Positions 8,116-16,870 of a stretch of 64,000 nt of DNA are shown here, in pieces. A model generated the notes under the pieces. That model made no database searches and was not told where the DNA came from. It was given only the letters and a program-made list of their open reading frames with translations. Source of the stretch: Pseudoroseomonas ludipueritiae (GTDB lineage Bacteria > Pseudomonadota > Alphaproteobacteria > Acetobacterales > Acetobacteraceae); contig NZ_JACTUZ010000006.1 of NCBI RefSeq assembly GCF_014490445.1, positions 1 to 64,000 on the forward strand, read 5' to 3'. How positions within the stretch are numbered: position 1 is the stretch's first letter; every line of letters begins with the position of its first letter. The translations under genes and the position numbers were made by a program.

Positions 8116-8394
8116 GTGCAGCCAAAGGCTTCTCGCCTGCCGCCTCGGCGTGAACTGCCCCGTCCACCTCCGACCATCCGTGCGGCGCGCCTGATAGACG
8201 GAGAAATCCGCCCCCTGATCGGCTCACACCTTGCACCTCATGTTGAGGCAGGTAAGGAGCTTGCTGAGTTGTGGGACAGGCTATCCCCACAGGGCCGCAA
8301 GGCTGTTCTCACAGCGGCCCGGCTAACGGCTCAGGAGGAGGGCATCTTGCGCACCGGAACATCGGTGATCGCTCTGGATGAGGAAGTCGCGTGA
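8116..8394 (+). CDS. hypothetical protein, about 92 residues
   Basis: A 92-residue soluble protein starting at a GTG, with a basic, proline-rich N-terminus and a helical C-terminal half (GKELAELWDRLSPQGRKAVL). Its stop overlaps the GTG of the next gene as GTGA. No family is recognised. The coupled arrangement is the main support. Confidence 0.45.
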   Translation: MQPKASRLPPRRELPRPPPTIRAARLIDGEIRPLIGSHLAPHVEAGKELAELWDRLSPQGRKAVLTAARLTAQEEGILRTGTSVIALDEEVA

Positions 8395-8624
8395 AGCCGT
8401 TCGCGCCTCCGATGGCGGCAGGGTTCGCTCCCTCGCTTGACGACTACCGGGCGGCGCAGATCGTCCTGGATCAGTTCGGAGATGAAGCCGAGCAGCGGGC
8501 GCTCAGCCATGTGGAGCACCTTTCCAACGCCGGGGATCATGAGGGCGTGACACGCTGGATGAATGTCCTTGCGGCCATCCAGGAACTGCGGCGAACGGCG
8601 TCTGCGGAGAGCATCCTTCATTAG
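8391..8624 (+). CDS. hypothetical protein, 77 residues
   Basis: A 77-residue helical protein (SLDDYRAAQIVLDQFGDEAE, then GVTRWMNVLAAIQELRR) starting at a GTG that overlaps the preceding stop. Unknown family; the size and pairing resemble small plasmid or phage accessory genes. It is convergent with the recombinase remnant. Confidence 0.5.
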   Translation: MKPFAPPMAAGFAPSLDDYRAAQIVLDQFGDEAEQRALSHVEHLSNAGDHEGVTRWMNVLAAIQELRRTASAESILH

Positions 8625-8673
8625 GCCGGCATCAGAACGGATAAGACTTATCGGGCCCGAGACATGGCTTCGG

Positions 8674-9364
8674 CTAGCGCTCTCTCCGGTTCAGCACTCG
8701 CAGCACCCCCATAGCCGTCCAGGTTGATCCATCACGCGCTGTCCGAATGCCGCGCTCTGTCAGGATCTGGGCGACTTGGCCAAGGGTGCGGCCTTCCGCC
8801 CGAAGTTGAGCCGCAACGGGGGCGATCTTCTGGGCAAAAGCATCGGCTTTTCTGGATTTGGCGGCATTGCCCGCCGTGGACTCGGGATCAGGTCCGCCTC
8901 TCCAGCCGCCGATCTTCACACCGCGCGCCTTCGCCGCCGCCATGGCCGTTGAGATCCGGGCGGAGGCCACAAGTGCCGCTTCCTCCGCGGCCACAAGCAT
9001 CGTTTCCAAGGTCAGCTGACCGCCTGCCGGCAGGTCCGCCGCGACGAACTTAGCACCAGATGCTTGCAGGGCGCGTAGGAAGTCCACGTCACGGGCCAAA
9101 CGATCCAATTGGGCGATCAGCAGCGTGGCGCCAGTTGTCCGGCACAGCGCGACGGCCTTGGCGAACTGCGGGGCGATCGCCCCGCCTGCTGCTTTCCACC
9201 TCGATGAGGGCAGCAATAGCCACCCCGCCAGCGGTTTCCAGAAAGCGGGCGGCCGCATCACGCTGGGCGTCAATGTTCAGCCGGTTGCGGTCTTTCTGGG
9301 CCAGCGGGATACGGCAATAGGTCACGAATTCCGTAGGCTTGATGTGTTTAACTTCGAACTGCAT
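8674..9364 (-). pseudogene. serine recombinase (resolvase/invertase) remnant, frameshifted
   Basis: The minus-strand frame from the ATG at 9364 gives EFVTYCRIPLAQKDRNRL and IDAQRDAAARF, the resolvase catalytic domain start. At the GGGG run 9170-9173 the frame shifts, after which it continues as ALCRTTGATLLIAQLDRLARD, FVAADLP, and the HTH end region GRTLGQVAQILTERGIRT. Removing one base in the run restores a single protein of about 230 residues. The catalytic serine expected after RV (as in RVST) is Pro here (RIPL), so the enzyme looks dead even without the frameshift. A decayed DNA invertase of a mobile element. Confidence 0.75.
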
Positions 9365-10231
9365 GGCTGGATGGCGAGTGATATGGAAGCCGACCACAAC
9401 ATACAAGCCAACCGGCAAGAGCATCGTGCCGCCGCTCCCGTAGCCCGCTGGTGGACCATGCGTCTATCTATCACGGGCTCTGCGGCAACCACTCCTTTAC
9501 GCCACCAAGCGCACGGCAGTGAGGGATTATCGTGCTGGCAGTAAGCTGCTGAGACGGGCGGAACGCGATCGTTGCGGCCAGGTGAGGTGCATGCCTAACC
9601 GCTTCGCGGGCTAAACCTGCCAGCCCTCAGAGCCGATCCAGGACGAGTCCAAAGTGCGGAGGACCTCTGCGCTGTCATTGGCGTGATGCCGTCGCGGCTC
9701 AGGGCTGCCATTGAGACGAGCTTCGGCGTGGAGCCTGAGCAGCACCTCCAACTGGGGCGGCTGGCTTTGGAATGCACTGCGCTGCGTATCGCTGACCGGC
9801 ACTCAGTCGCGCTTGAGCATGTAGCAGCGAGGCACTGCCTCCGGGATATGGACCGTTTCGTGCAGGAGGACCGCGAGGAGGTCAGTGATGTCCAGATGCC
9901 CATGGCCGATCGTGGGACTAGGTGAATCCTCAGCACGCAACCAGACCGTCGCGCGTTTAACCCAATTGAACGGCAGCGGCTTGTGCTGCGCGCTCATCGC
10001 GCACCGCGACGAGGTCGCTAAAGAATCCTGACAGCGATTCCAGGAAGGTTGCGGTCCCGCGGGCGCTATATTTCAGCCGCCATCGGGGGGACGCCGCGGC
10101 TTCGGCCGAAGTAACGGCAACCATCATAGCTCCGGTGGGCGCGGTCGAGCTGCGCCACCGTCAGCCGGGAACACGGCGAAAGCCGGCAGGCCCTGCGGAA
10201 GGTGCGGCTCGTCAGATCGATTGACCCGGGC
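9365..10231. other. long stretch without a supported gene
   Basis: Opposed frames exist at 9683-9925 (plus) and 9611-9997 (minus, with an internal stop at 9803-9805), but neither shows a motif and each is the shadow of the other. The area lies between a dead recombinase and a truncated operon, so it is probably decayed mobile or flanking DNA. Confidence 0.4.
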
Positions 10232-10750
10232 ATGCCATCTCCGAGGGACAGGCTGTTGGAAACGTCTCCCCACGCTGCGGCGCCGCCTCACCTGCCGTTC
10301 TTCCTCCCCGGACCTGATGGGGCGGACCCGGTGCTGATCGGCACGGGCATCTTCCTGGCCATCGCGATGCTGGCCTTCGGCCTGCTCTTCCTGCGGCTGC
10401 ATACTCTGCCGGAGCGCATGGCCCACCGCGGGCACAAGCTGCAGTTCGAGATCGTGGCCGTGTTGGGCCTGCTCGCGCTGTTCACGCAGATGCACATCTT
10501 CTGGATGGTGGGCCTGCTCCTCGCCCTGATTGACCTGCCCGACTTCACCGGGCCGCTGCGCCGCATCGCCGGTTCGGCGGAAATGGTGGCTGGCCTGAAG
10601 CCGGGCGGGGGCGACACCATCGGCGAGGAGGACGCCGCCGGCCAACCGTTGGGACACGACGCGGTGAAGGAGCAGGCGGAACGCAATGCCACGGAGATCG
10701 CACCGCCACAGCGCGCAGCCGAGATTGCGCGCGCGCGTCACGAGGCCTGA
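10232..10750 (+). CDS. inner-membrane protein resembling YiaW (DUF3302)
   Basis: A 172-residue protein with two strong membrane segments (LIGTGIFLAIAMLAFGLLFL and IVAVLGLLALFTQMHIFWMV), a short loop with LHTLPERMAHR between them, and a charged helical tail. The size of the membrane part, the LH.LP.R loop and the downstream neighbour fit the YiaW/DUF3302 family, which sits beside the HlyD-like protein YiaV in a small efflux-like pair. The next gene begins like YiaV but is cut short, so this protein has probably lost its partner. The start could also be the GTG at 10202. Confidence 0.6.
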   Translation: MPSPRDRLLETSPHAAAPPHLPFFLPGPDGADPVLIGTGIFLAIAMLAFGLLFLRLHTLPERMAHRGHKLQFEIVAVLGLLALFTQMHIFWMVGLLLALIDLPDFTGPLRRIAGSAEMVAGLKPGGGDTIGEEDAAGQPLGHDAVKEQAERNATEIAPPQRAAEIARARHEA

Positions 10751-10753
10751 GCC

Positions 10754-10864
10754 ATGCTGGAACTGCTCGTGTGCTCCCTGCTGACGATCTTCCCGGACTA
10801 TCTCTATCGCCGCTATGCTCAGGGAAAGGTGAGCGTCGCGCCAGCACATTGTGGCGTTGGATAG
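10754..10864 (+). pseudogene. truncated HlyD/YiaV-like membrane fusion protein, N-terminus only
   Basis: The frame starts MLELLVCSLLTIFPDYLYRR and matches the very conserved opening of YiaV-type HlyD secretion proteins up to about YAQGK (near 10829). It then becomes unrelated and stops at 10862. Full-length relatives are several times longer. The decayed IS5-type transposase follows within 170 bases, so an insertion or deletion linked to it probably removed the rest. Confidence 0.6.
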
Positions 10865-10995
10865 CCTTGTGATGCAAACGCGGTATGGGCAAGACGCTGC
10901 CACTGCAGATGATCGATGCTGATGAACACTTCGAAAAACCTCGCTGCTGAAATGTGAAACTGATTCACTGCCGCTGGTCAGCGGGGGCAGAAGCG

Positions 10996-12044
10996 ATGGC
11001 GGGGCAGCCTGGCTTCTTCGATGTCAATGAGCGGTATGCGGCTCTCTCTGCTGCGGGCGATCCGCTGGAACGCCTTGCGGCCGTGATCGATTTCTAAGTC
11101 TTCCGCCTGGTGCTGGATGCGGCGCTGGTGCGGTCGGGCCACAGCCGCGGCGGGTGCCCGCCCCATGATGCCGTGCTGATGTTCTGCATCCTGGTGCTGC
11201 AGGCGCTCTACAGCCTCTCGGATGAGCAAGCAGAATTCCAGCTGCGCGACCGGCTGTCCTTCATGCGCTTCGCGGGCCTTGCCCTGCACCAGGCGGTGCC
11301 GGATGCCAAGACGATCTGGCTCTATCGCGAGCAGCTCAAGCAAGCCGGTGCCATCGAGGGGCTGTTCCGCCGCTACGACGAAGCCCTGGCGGCCAAGGGC
11401 CTTCTTGCCATGGCGGGCAGATCATCGACGCTACCCTAATCGCCGCACCGCGCCAGAAGCTCACCAGCGAGGAGAAAGCTACCATCTGCGAGGGCGGAAC
11501 GCCAGATGGCTGGTCAGCAGCCAAGCTAGCACAGAAGGACCGGGATGCCCGCTGGACGCTCAAGCGCGGCAGGACCAAGCCCAAACCCTATGGTGCACAG
11601 CGCCAAGTTATCCAGATCGCGGTGCCGGTCTTTGGCTACAAGAGCCACATCGGCATCGACCGGCGGCACGGGCTGATCCGCCGCTGGACAGTCACCGATG
11701 CCGCGCAGCATGACAGCCGCAGCTTTCCAGATCTGCTCGATCCCGGGAACACGGCCAGCCGCGTCTGGGCAGACACCGCCTACCGCACGAAGCGCAACCT
11801 GGAGGTCCTTCAGTTCCGCCGGCCACCGCGGCGCGGGCTTTCTGAGCAACAAGCCAAGGCCAATGCCGCGCGTGCGCGGATACGCTCGGGCATCGAGCAT
11901 GTCTTCGCCGCGCAGAAACATCGCATGGCGTTGTTCATACGCACCATCGGCATGGCGCGGGCGCAGGTGAAGATCGGCATGGCCAATCTGGCGTACAACT
12001 TCACCCGCCTGGCCTGGCTCAGCACCCGAGCTGCGCCCGCATAA
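10996..12044 (+). mobile_element. IS5-family transposase, decayed
   Basis: The frame starts MAGQPGFFDVNERYAAL and continues as an IS5-type DDE transposase: MFCILVLQALYSLSDEQ, then IIDATLI (first Asp), VFGYKSHIGID, WADTAYR (second Asp), and RIRSGIEHVFAAQK (Glu). Two defects break it. A TAA at 11095-11097 replaces the expected Glu codon after VIDF, and one G is missing at 11415-11417 (GGG), shifting the frame. No intact inverted-repeat ends were found, so it looks immobile. Its position next to the truncated YiaV-like gene suggests it shaped this stretch. Confidence 0.85.
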
Positions 12045-12126
12045 CCCCACAGCCTCCACGAAGAGCGGCACCCGCCATCCAAAGCCGGTGACCCCGCCAG
12101 GTCAGTGGGGGCACGTCATAGCCTGA

Positions 12127-12330
12127 GGCCACAGTCCTGCTCTGGAGGCTGCGCAGCGACGGGTAATTCGAGGTCTCCGCCTGGTCGAGCGCATCAGCAA
12201 GCCGGGGTCGGCGCGACTCATGCCCCTGGTGGCGGCCGATGGCTTGGTCAGGGTCGGGCGCGATGCCGGGGCGCTGCGGACCGCAGATGCGGTCGAGTTC
12301 CTGCCCTTCGCAAGCATTCTAGGCGGGTAG
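12127..12330 (+). pseudogene. possible C-terminal remnant, MoeA-like
   Basis: An open frame with LVERISKPGSARLMPLVAAD followed by a short acidic end (DAVEFLPF). It loosely resembles the C-terminal domain of molybdopterin molybdotransferase MoeA (a PGSA..L..L..ADGLV pattern). There is no start and no upstream part. It is probably a gene fragment brought next to the IS remnant; the identity is weak. Confidence 0.25.
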
Positions 12331-12639
12331 AATGGCGCCCGTGCTCCATCGTTGCCGTGGCGACTTCGCCAGGTTTCGGAGGGAAGGGACTTCGGTGTTG
12401 CGTTCGGGTGCCCGGCAGCCTCTGGTCGATAACTGCCTGTCCGCTCCTGCGGCGCCAGTGAGCGGAAGCGGGCATTGAGAGGGCGCTGTAGCTTCGAAGG
12501 CTGCATGCCGTTTCCTGAATGGCGAGCCGGAAGCAAGTAGCGGAGCCATCGATGTCCCGTTAGCGACAAGCTCCGGAACACCCGACGCACGCGACAAAGC
12601 TTGAGGCCTATGCTGCGGAGCGCCGGGGTAACAGCGAAC
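12331..12639. other. intergenic, nothing recognised
   Basis: No motif-bearing frame, repeat or RNA is seen. It separates the IS-derived debris from the first metal-related genes. Confidence 0.35.
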
Positions 12640-12969
12640 TCACCTCGCGGCTAGGGCGCTGGATGGCATCGGAACCCACACGATCTCCGTGTTCTCCCCC
12701 TGCTGGGCCATGACCGGGGCCATGCCCGCTGGCGGCATCTGCACCTTGGAGCGATCGACGTGCGTGATGGTAAGGTTCTCGCCCGCCCCGCCCGAAAGTG
12801 CGATGGCGCCGCCGCCAACGATGTTGTTCCTCGCACCCGGCCCGTAGTCGATCGTGGTGTTCTCGCCGTTCGACACGACGCGTGGGTATGAGGGCGACCC
12901 ATCCAGGCCCACGCAGCCGGCCATGAGAAAGGGAAGGGCCATCGCCAACATCAGTCGAGACTTCGGCAT
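12640..12969 (-). CDS. small lipoprotein with GEN/VGGG pattern
   Basis: A 109-residue protein with signal sequence RLMLAMALPFLMAGC (lipobox Cys about residue 18). The mature domain contains NGENTTIDYGPGARNNIVGG and later GGAGENLTITHVD and QQGENTEIVW. The spacing and wording match the secreted protein at 46838-47200 (QGENFAVVYPPG, ENVVGGG, GENLRIRYLD), so the two are paralogs from one unnamed family inside the same metal island. The start at 12969 is chosen for the signal peptide. Function is unknown; a periplasmic metal-stress role is inferred only from context. Confidence 0.65.
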   Translation of the reverse strand: MPKSRLMLAMALPFLMAGCVGLDGSPSYPRVVSNGENTTIDYGPGARNNIVGGGAIALSGGAGENLTITHVDRSKVQMPPAGMAPVMAQQGENTEIVWVPMPSSALAAR

Positions 12970-13183
12970 ATCGTTTCCTGCATAAACAGCGCCCGTTGCG
13001 CTGGAGCCGGTGATGTACGGGTCCAATCGTGCGGCAGCCTGACCGGATTGCATCGAATTCTTACAGCCGCTCGACGCCGAGCTCGGGTGGCTGTCAGCGG
13101 CAGAGATTGATCCGGCGACATGCAGCTCCCCTCGTCCTTCGCCTCGAGGCGGCAGGAACAGCAGGCGCGGCTGCGAGCCGCCG

Positions 13184-14518
13184 TCAGGCCGCCCGAGCGC
13201 TCGGCAGGGTGAGTTTCACAATGGTGCCAATGCCCTGGACGCTCTGCATCTCGAGGCGGCCGCCGTGAGACTCCGTGATGGCCTTGGCAGTGGGCAGGCC
13301 CAGGCCGCTCCCTTCGCCCGCCGCCCGCGCCTCATCCCCCCGGAAGAACGGCTCGAAGACCCGCTCCAGATCGCCCGGCGCCACGCCCGGGCCGCTGTCC
13401 CCGACGGCCACAATGGCCTCATTGCCGCGCCGGAGCACCTCCACCCAAGGGGAGCGCCCGTACTTGACGGCATTGCCGAGCACGTTGCGGATTGCTCGTT
13501 TCAGGGCCGTCGGCTGCGCGAGGACAGTGGAGTCCTCATAGGCGCGTTCCTCGAGGAGGGCGCCCTCCTCGGCGCATTCGTCGACCACCACCTGGACCAG
13601 CGAGACCAGCGAGATCCTGGTGGCGGCTTCCCCGCCACCGTCCCCGCCACGCAGGTAGGCCAGGACGTCGGTCACCATCTCGGCCATCTCGCGGACGTCC
13701 TGGAGCATGCGGCCCCTGGCATGGTCGTCGGCGATGTCCTCCGCCCGGAGGCGCATGCGGGCGAGGGGGGACAGCAGGTCGTGCGAGAGGGCTCCGAGGG
13801 CGAGCGACCTCTGCTGCAGCAACTCCCTGGTACGGGACGTCGCGGCCTCCAACGCTTCGGCGACGTCCCGGACCTCGGTGGGGGAGGCCAAGCCGTCGAG
13901 TTTGAGGACGCCGTCGGCGGGCAAGTTCCGCGCCCGTGTGGCCAGGAGGGCCAGGGGCTTCGCGATCAGGCGGGAGGCGAAGGCCGCGAGCGCCAGGAGC
14001 GTCCCCGCCGTTAGGATGATGGCGATGCGGAAGGCCACGTCGTCGGCGCTGAGCAGCGAGACGGCTCGGAGCCTGGCGTTCACCCAGGTGCTGTCGGGCA
14101 GCTGGACGCTGATCGCGACATCCTGGACGTTGCCGGAGGTGCCGGACGCATCCAGCCTGACGCGGACGGCCTGCCACTCGGGTGGCCCGGACACGATGGC
14201 TCTGAGGTCGTCGTCGAGGTCGCTGCCGTCGGGCACGGCCGTGCGCGCGGACCACTCCACCTTCATGTCCGGCGTGGAGTTGCGCCTGGCCGCCCCTGCC
14301 CGCTCGTCGGGAGGCAGGGAGGCGATCTGCCGGACGGTCGAGTAGATGCGAGAGACCGCCACTTCCGCCGCCCCGCGCTCCCCGGCGTCGCGTAGGATGT
14401 AACTATGTAGGGTGAGACTGACGCCAAGCAGCACGACCAGGGCCAGGGCTCCGGGTGCGAGGATCTGCAGGGCAAAGGAGTTCAGCCACCGGGAGCGCCT
14501 CGGCGCCGTCACCACCAT
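13184..14518 (-). CDS. sensor histidine kinase of a metal-type two-component system
   Basis: A 444-residue membrane kinase: TM1 about residues 17-36, a periplasmic sensor domain of about 125 residues, TM2 around 163-185, HAMP, an H-box ALSHDLLSPLARMRLR (His about 244), the N-box NVLGNAVKYG, G1 VGDSGPGVAP, F-box FEPFFRG and G2 GSGLGLPTAK. The H-box has LSP where most kinases have RTP. It overlaps the upstream response regulator gene by 10 bases, so the pair is one transcript read leftwards. The closest analog in the window is the kinase at 41731-43080. It probably controls the neighbouring czc-type operon or the secreted protein upstream. Confidence 0.88.
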   Translation of the reverse strand: MVVTAPRRSRWLNSFALQILAPGALALVVLLGVSLTLHSYILRDAGERGAAEVAVSRIYSTVRQIASLPPDERAGAARRNSTPDMKVEWSARTAVPDGSDLDDDLRAIVSGPPEWQAVRVRLDASGTSGNVQDVAISVQLPDSTWVNARLRAVSLLSADDVAFRIAIILTAGTLLALAAFASRLIAKPLALLATRARNLPADGVLKLDGLASPTEVRDVAEALEAATSRTRELLQQRSLALGALSHDLLSPLARMRLRAEDIADDHARGRMLQDVREMAEMVTDVLAYLRGGDGGGEAATRISLVSLVQVVVDECAEEGALLEERAYEDSTVLAQPTALKRAIRNVLGNAVKYGRSPWVEVLRRGNEAIVAVGDSGPGVAPGDLERVFEPFFRGDEARAAGEGSGLGLPTAKAITESHGGRLEMQSVQGIGTIVKLTLPSARAA

Positions 14519-15288
14519 GCCACCGGCGCCGCCAGCATGTACCCGGCCCCCCGGAGCGTCTTGATGACTTCCTCGCCTCGCGGGCCACGGCCGCCCAGCT
14601 TGGAACGGAGCCTGCTGATTTGGGCGTCGACCGACCGTTCAAGTCCGCCCAGCGCCCTGCCGCGCGCGATGTCCAGGAGCTGCTCGCGCGAGAGTATGCG
14701 CTGGGGGCGCTCCACGAAGGCCAGGAGCAGGTCGTACTCGCCGCTGGTGAGCTCGATCCTGCTCTGGTCCGGGGCGGTCAGCTCGCGCTGCCGGGTGTCC
14801 AATACCCACCCGCGGAACTCCGCCCGGTCCCGCCTCGTTTCCTGCTCCTCCGGGGTCATCCGCTGGCGCCTGCGCAGGACGGCACGGATCCTCGCCACCA
14901 GCTCGCGGGAGTCCGGCGGCTTCACGATGTAGTCGTCCGCGCCCAGCTCGAGCCCGATGACCCGGTCGTGTGCCTCGCCGAGAGCGGTCAGTAGGATGAT
15001 GGGGACGGAACTCCTCGCCCTGATCTCGCGGCAGATCTCGAAACCGGAGATGCCTGGGAGCATCACGTCCAGCAGGAGGAGGTCGACCTGACTGCCGCCC
15101 ATGATCTCCCGCATCTCGACCGCGTTCCTCGCCCCGTTCGCGCGGAACCCGCTCCGCCGCAGCATCTGGAGCAGCAAGGCCCGGAGGTCGCCGTTGTCCT
15201 CGACAAGGAGGATGCTGAAGCCTTCACCGGACAGTACAGGCGGATCCTCAGTGCTTGTTATGATATAACCTGCTTCCTGGCTCTTCAT
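14509..15288 (-). CDS. OmpR-family response regulator
   Basis: A 259-residue regulator. The receiver domain begins SILLVEDNGD (about residue 25), with the phosphorylated Asp in LLLLDVMLPG and conserved Lys in DYIVKP. The C-terminal winged helix includes LTSGEYDLLLAFVERPQRIL and ends VIKTLRGAGYML. The N-terminus is about 20 residues longer than usual. It overlaps the kinase gene that follows. It shares the unusual ERPQRIL(S/T)R wing with the regulator at 43077-43871, showing the pairs are duplicates. Confidence 0.9.
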   Translation of the reverse strand: MKSQEAGYIITSTEDPPVLSGEGFSILLVEDNGDLRALLLQMLRRSGFRANGARNAVEMREIMGGSQVDLLLLDVMLPGISGFEICREIRARSSVPIILLTALGEAHDRVIGLELGADDYIVKPPDSRELVARIRAVLRRRQRMTPEEQETRRDRAEFRGWVLDTRQRELTAPDQSRIELTSGEYDLLLAFVERPQRILSREQLLDIARGRALGGLERSVDAQISRLRSKLGGRGPRGEEVIKTLRGAGYMLAAPVAWW

Positions 15289-15449
15289 TATTCTAGTGCT
15301 TGATCCGGTATTACTTATCGATGTTCCCGGGAGCCATCGCCCGCGTTGCCTCCGGAAGCAAGTTACTGTCTATTGCTATGCGTCACAAAAGAGGAGCTGC
15401 CCGCCTGCCGGCGGTGCCGGGCAGCTCCCGTTCGGCTCGAGGGCGGTGT

Positions 15450-16040
15450 TCAGGAACCCGACGGACGGGTGATGACCTCGGTGGCCTGCCAGCTGGTCAC
15501 GTCGGGGCTCATGGTGGCGTTCATGTGGTCCACCACAGACTTGACCGGCGTACCGCTCGCCCGGTCGATCCAGAGCGTTTCCGTGAAGATGTAGCTCGTG
15601 CCCACCACGGAGAAGATCCGGCGCACCTTCACCGCGTCGAATGAGCCCGCGTGCACGTCGACCTTCTCCTGGCCCAGGATCTGCCACTTCTCGTTGGCAG
15701 TGGTGCTGTTGCCGTAGCGATCGCTGCCGAAGTAGTCGATGTTCACTACGCGACTTGGACCATCGCCCTTCCAATCTGCGAAGGTAGACAGGAGCTGCTT
15801 GCCCCCGGCGTTGAAAAAGGCCGACTGCGTGCTCCAGTAGCCCAGGAAGCGCGGCTGCCTCGCCTGGTCGAGGCAGACGAGGGGCGATGCGGGATCCGCG
15901 CCGCGGTATGCGATCGTCGGCAGGTTGGTCCGCTCGACCTTGCTGCCCTGCACCGGGCAGCGGAGGCTGGCTTCCTGGGCCGACAGGCCGGTGGAGGCCA
16001 CCATCAACGCGCCTGCCACGAGTACAAACTTCAGCATCAT
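15450..16040 (-). CDS. secreted protein of unknown function
   Basis: A 196-residue exported protein: signal peptide MLKFVLVAGALMVASTGLSAQ, cleavage near residue 22. The mature part has a pair of cysteines (LRCPVQG and LVCLDQ) and a beta-rich body (YGNSTTANEKWQILGQ, TYIFTE-like strand, VKSVVDHMNATMSP). The central part reads like a protein that checks derivatisation or lipoprotein transport (a weak impression only). It lies upstream of the two-component pair on the same strand, separated by about 160 bases, and may be its target. Confidence 0.6.
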   Translation of the reverse strand: MMLKFVLVAGALMVASTGLSAQEASLRCPVQGSKVERTNLPTIAYRGADPASPLVCLDQARQPRFLGYWSTQSAFFNAGGKQLLSTFADWKGDGPSRVVNIDYFGSDRYGNSTTANEKWQILGQEKVDVHAGSFDAVKVRRIFSVVGTSYIFTETLWIDRASGTPVKSVVDHMNATMSPDVTSWQATEVITRPSGS

Positions 16041-16392
16041 TAGGTCCTTTCCGGATGGCGGGCAGGAGGGATGCCCATGCCCCGGGGGAACCTACCGGTG
16101 GTTTTTCATACGCACCTGACGGGGCTGCATCGTTTTGTGACGACACCAGATGGCGGGTCGCTCCGGCAGCGTGACATGGTAGATGGCGCACGATCCCAGG
16201 AGGAAGTTCCCGGTCCCATGCCCTGCCTCGCCGTTCCCGCCCAACTGCTCATGCCCCGGGTATCTTCCCGCCGCATGCCGGTCTGGGCGGCCGGAAGACA
16301 GCTTGGCCGGGGCCACAGGTGCGGCCCGGTCTCCCACGCAAGCGTGCGCTTCGCCAGGAGGCGTGGAGTATACCCCCTGCGTGACAGCCTTG
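16041..16392. other. divergent intergenic region
   Basis: It separates the minus-strand secreted protein gene from the plus-strand czc operon and should hold promoters for both. No clear sigma-70 or MerR-type promoter could be picked out. No gene is supported. Confidence 0.35.
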
Positions 16393-16785
16393 ATGAAATG
16401 GACTAGTTCGGCTTCCATCATGTGGGTTCAGGGCACATCAGCGATCGTGTCGGCGCTCCGCGGAGGGATCATCGCGATCTTCTGTGCGCTGGCGATCCTG
16501 CTCGCCGTCATCCCCGCCCACGCGGCGGACGACACGGCGGCCGGATCCGTGACTACCATCGAAGCGCTTTTCACGGACGGCGTAGACGACGAGGCCGCAG
16601 CGCGGCCGGACACGATGCCGGGCCATGGCAGCGGCCCGTTCTGCGGCCACGTTGCGTTGCTCCGCCCGTTCACGTTCGCCGCTGGCTCATCGTCTGACAA
16701 GGCCTTGACTGGACCCTGCCTACCCCCGGCGCACGCTTGGGCGCCTGGGCCTTCGAAACTCCCTTCCAAACCACCGCGCACCTGA
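16393..16785 (+). CDS. small exported protein upstream of the czc operon
   Basis: A 130-residue protein whose N-terminus has a membrane/signal segment (GGIIAIFCALAILLAVIPAH) with cleavage after AHA near residue 43. The mature part is short, Pro/Gly-rich, with GHGSGPFCGHVALL and two cysteines. Start 16393 is a choice: an ATG at 16420 would give a more typical signal peptide. Small exported proteins often precede czcC (CzcI/CzcN position), but no sequence similarity to those is evident to me. Function unknown. Confidence 0.45.
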   Translation: MKWTSSASIMWVQGTSAIVSALRGGIIAIFCALAILLAVIPAHAADDTAAGSVTTIEALFTDGVDDEAAARPDTMPGHGSGPFCGHVALLRPFTFAAGSSSDKALTGPCLPPAHAWAPGPSKLPSKPPRT

Positions 16786-16870
16786 AGCTTGCCCATTCCT
16801 GTCGGCCACGTCCGGCCTCCTGACGGAGTGCCTGCGTGGGCTGCTCGCGGCTCGCTTTTCAGGTGCTTCA

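Noticed and set aside
9611-9997. Possible genes on either strand
   Set aside because: The minus frame has an internal stop and the plus frame is its shadow; no motif or start signal supports either.
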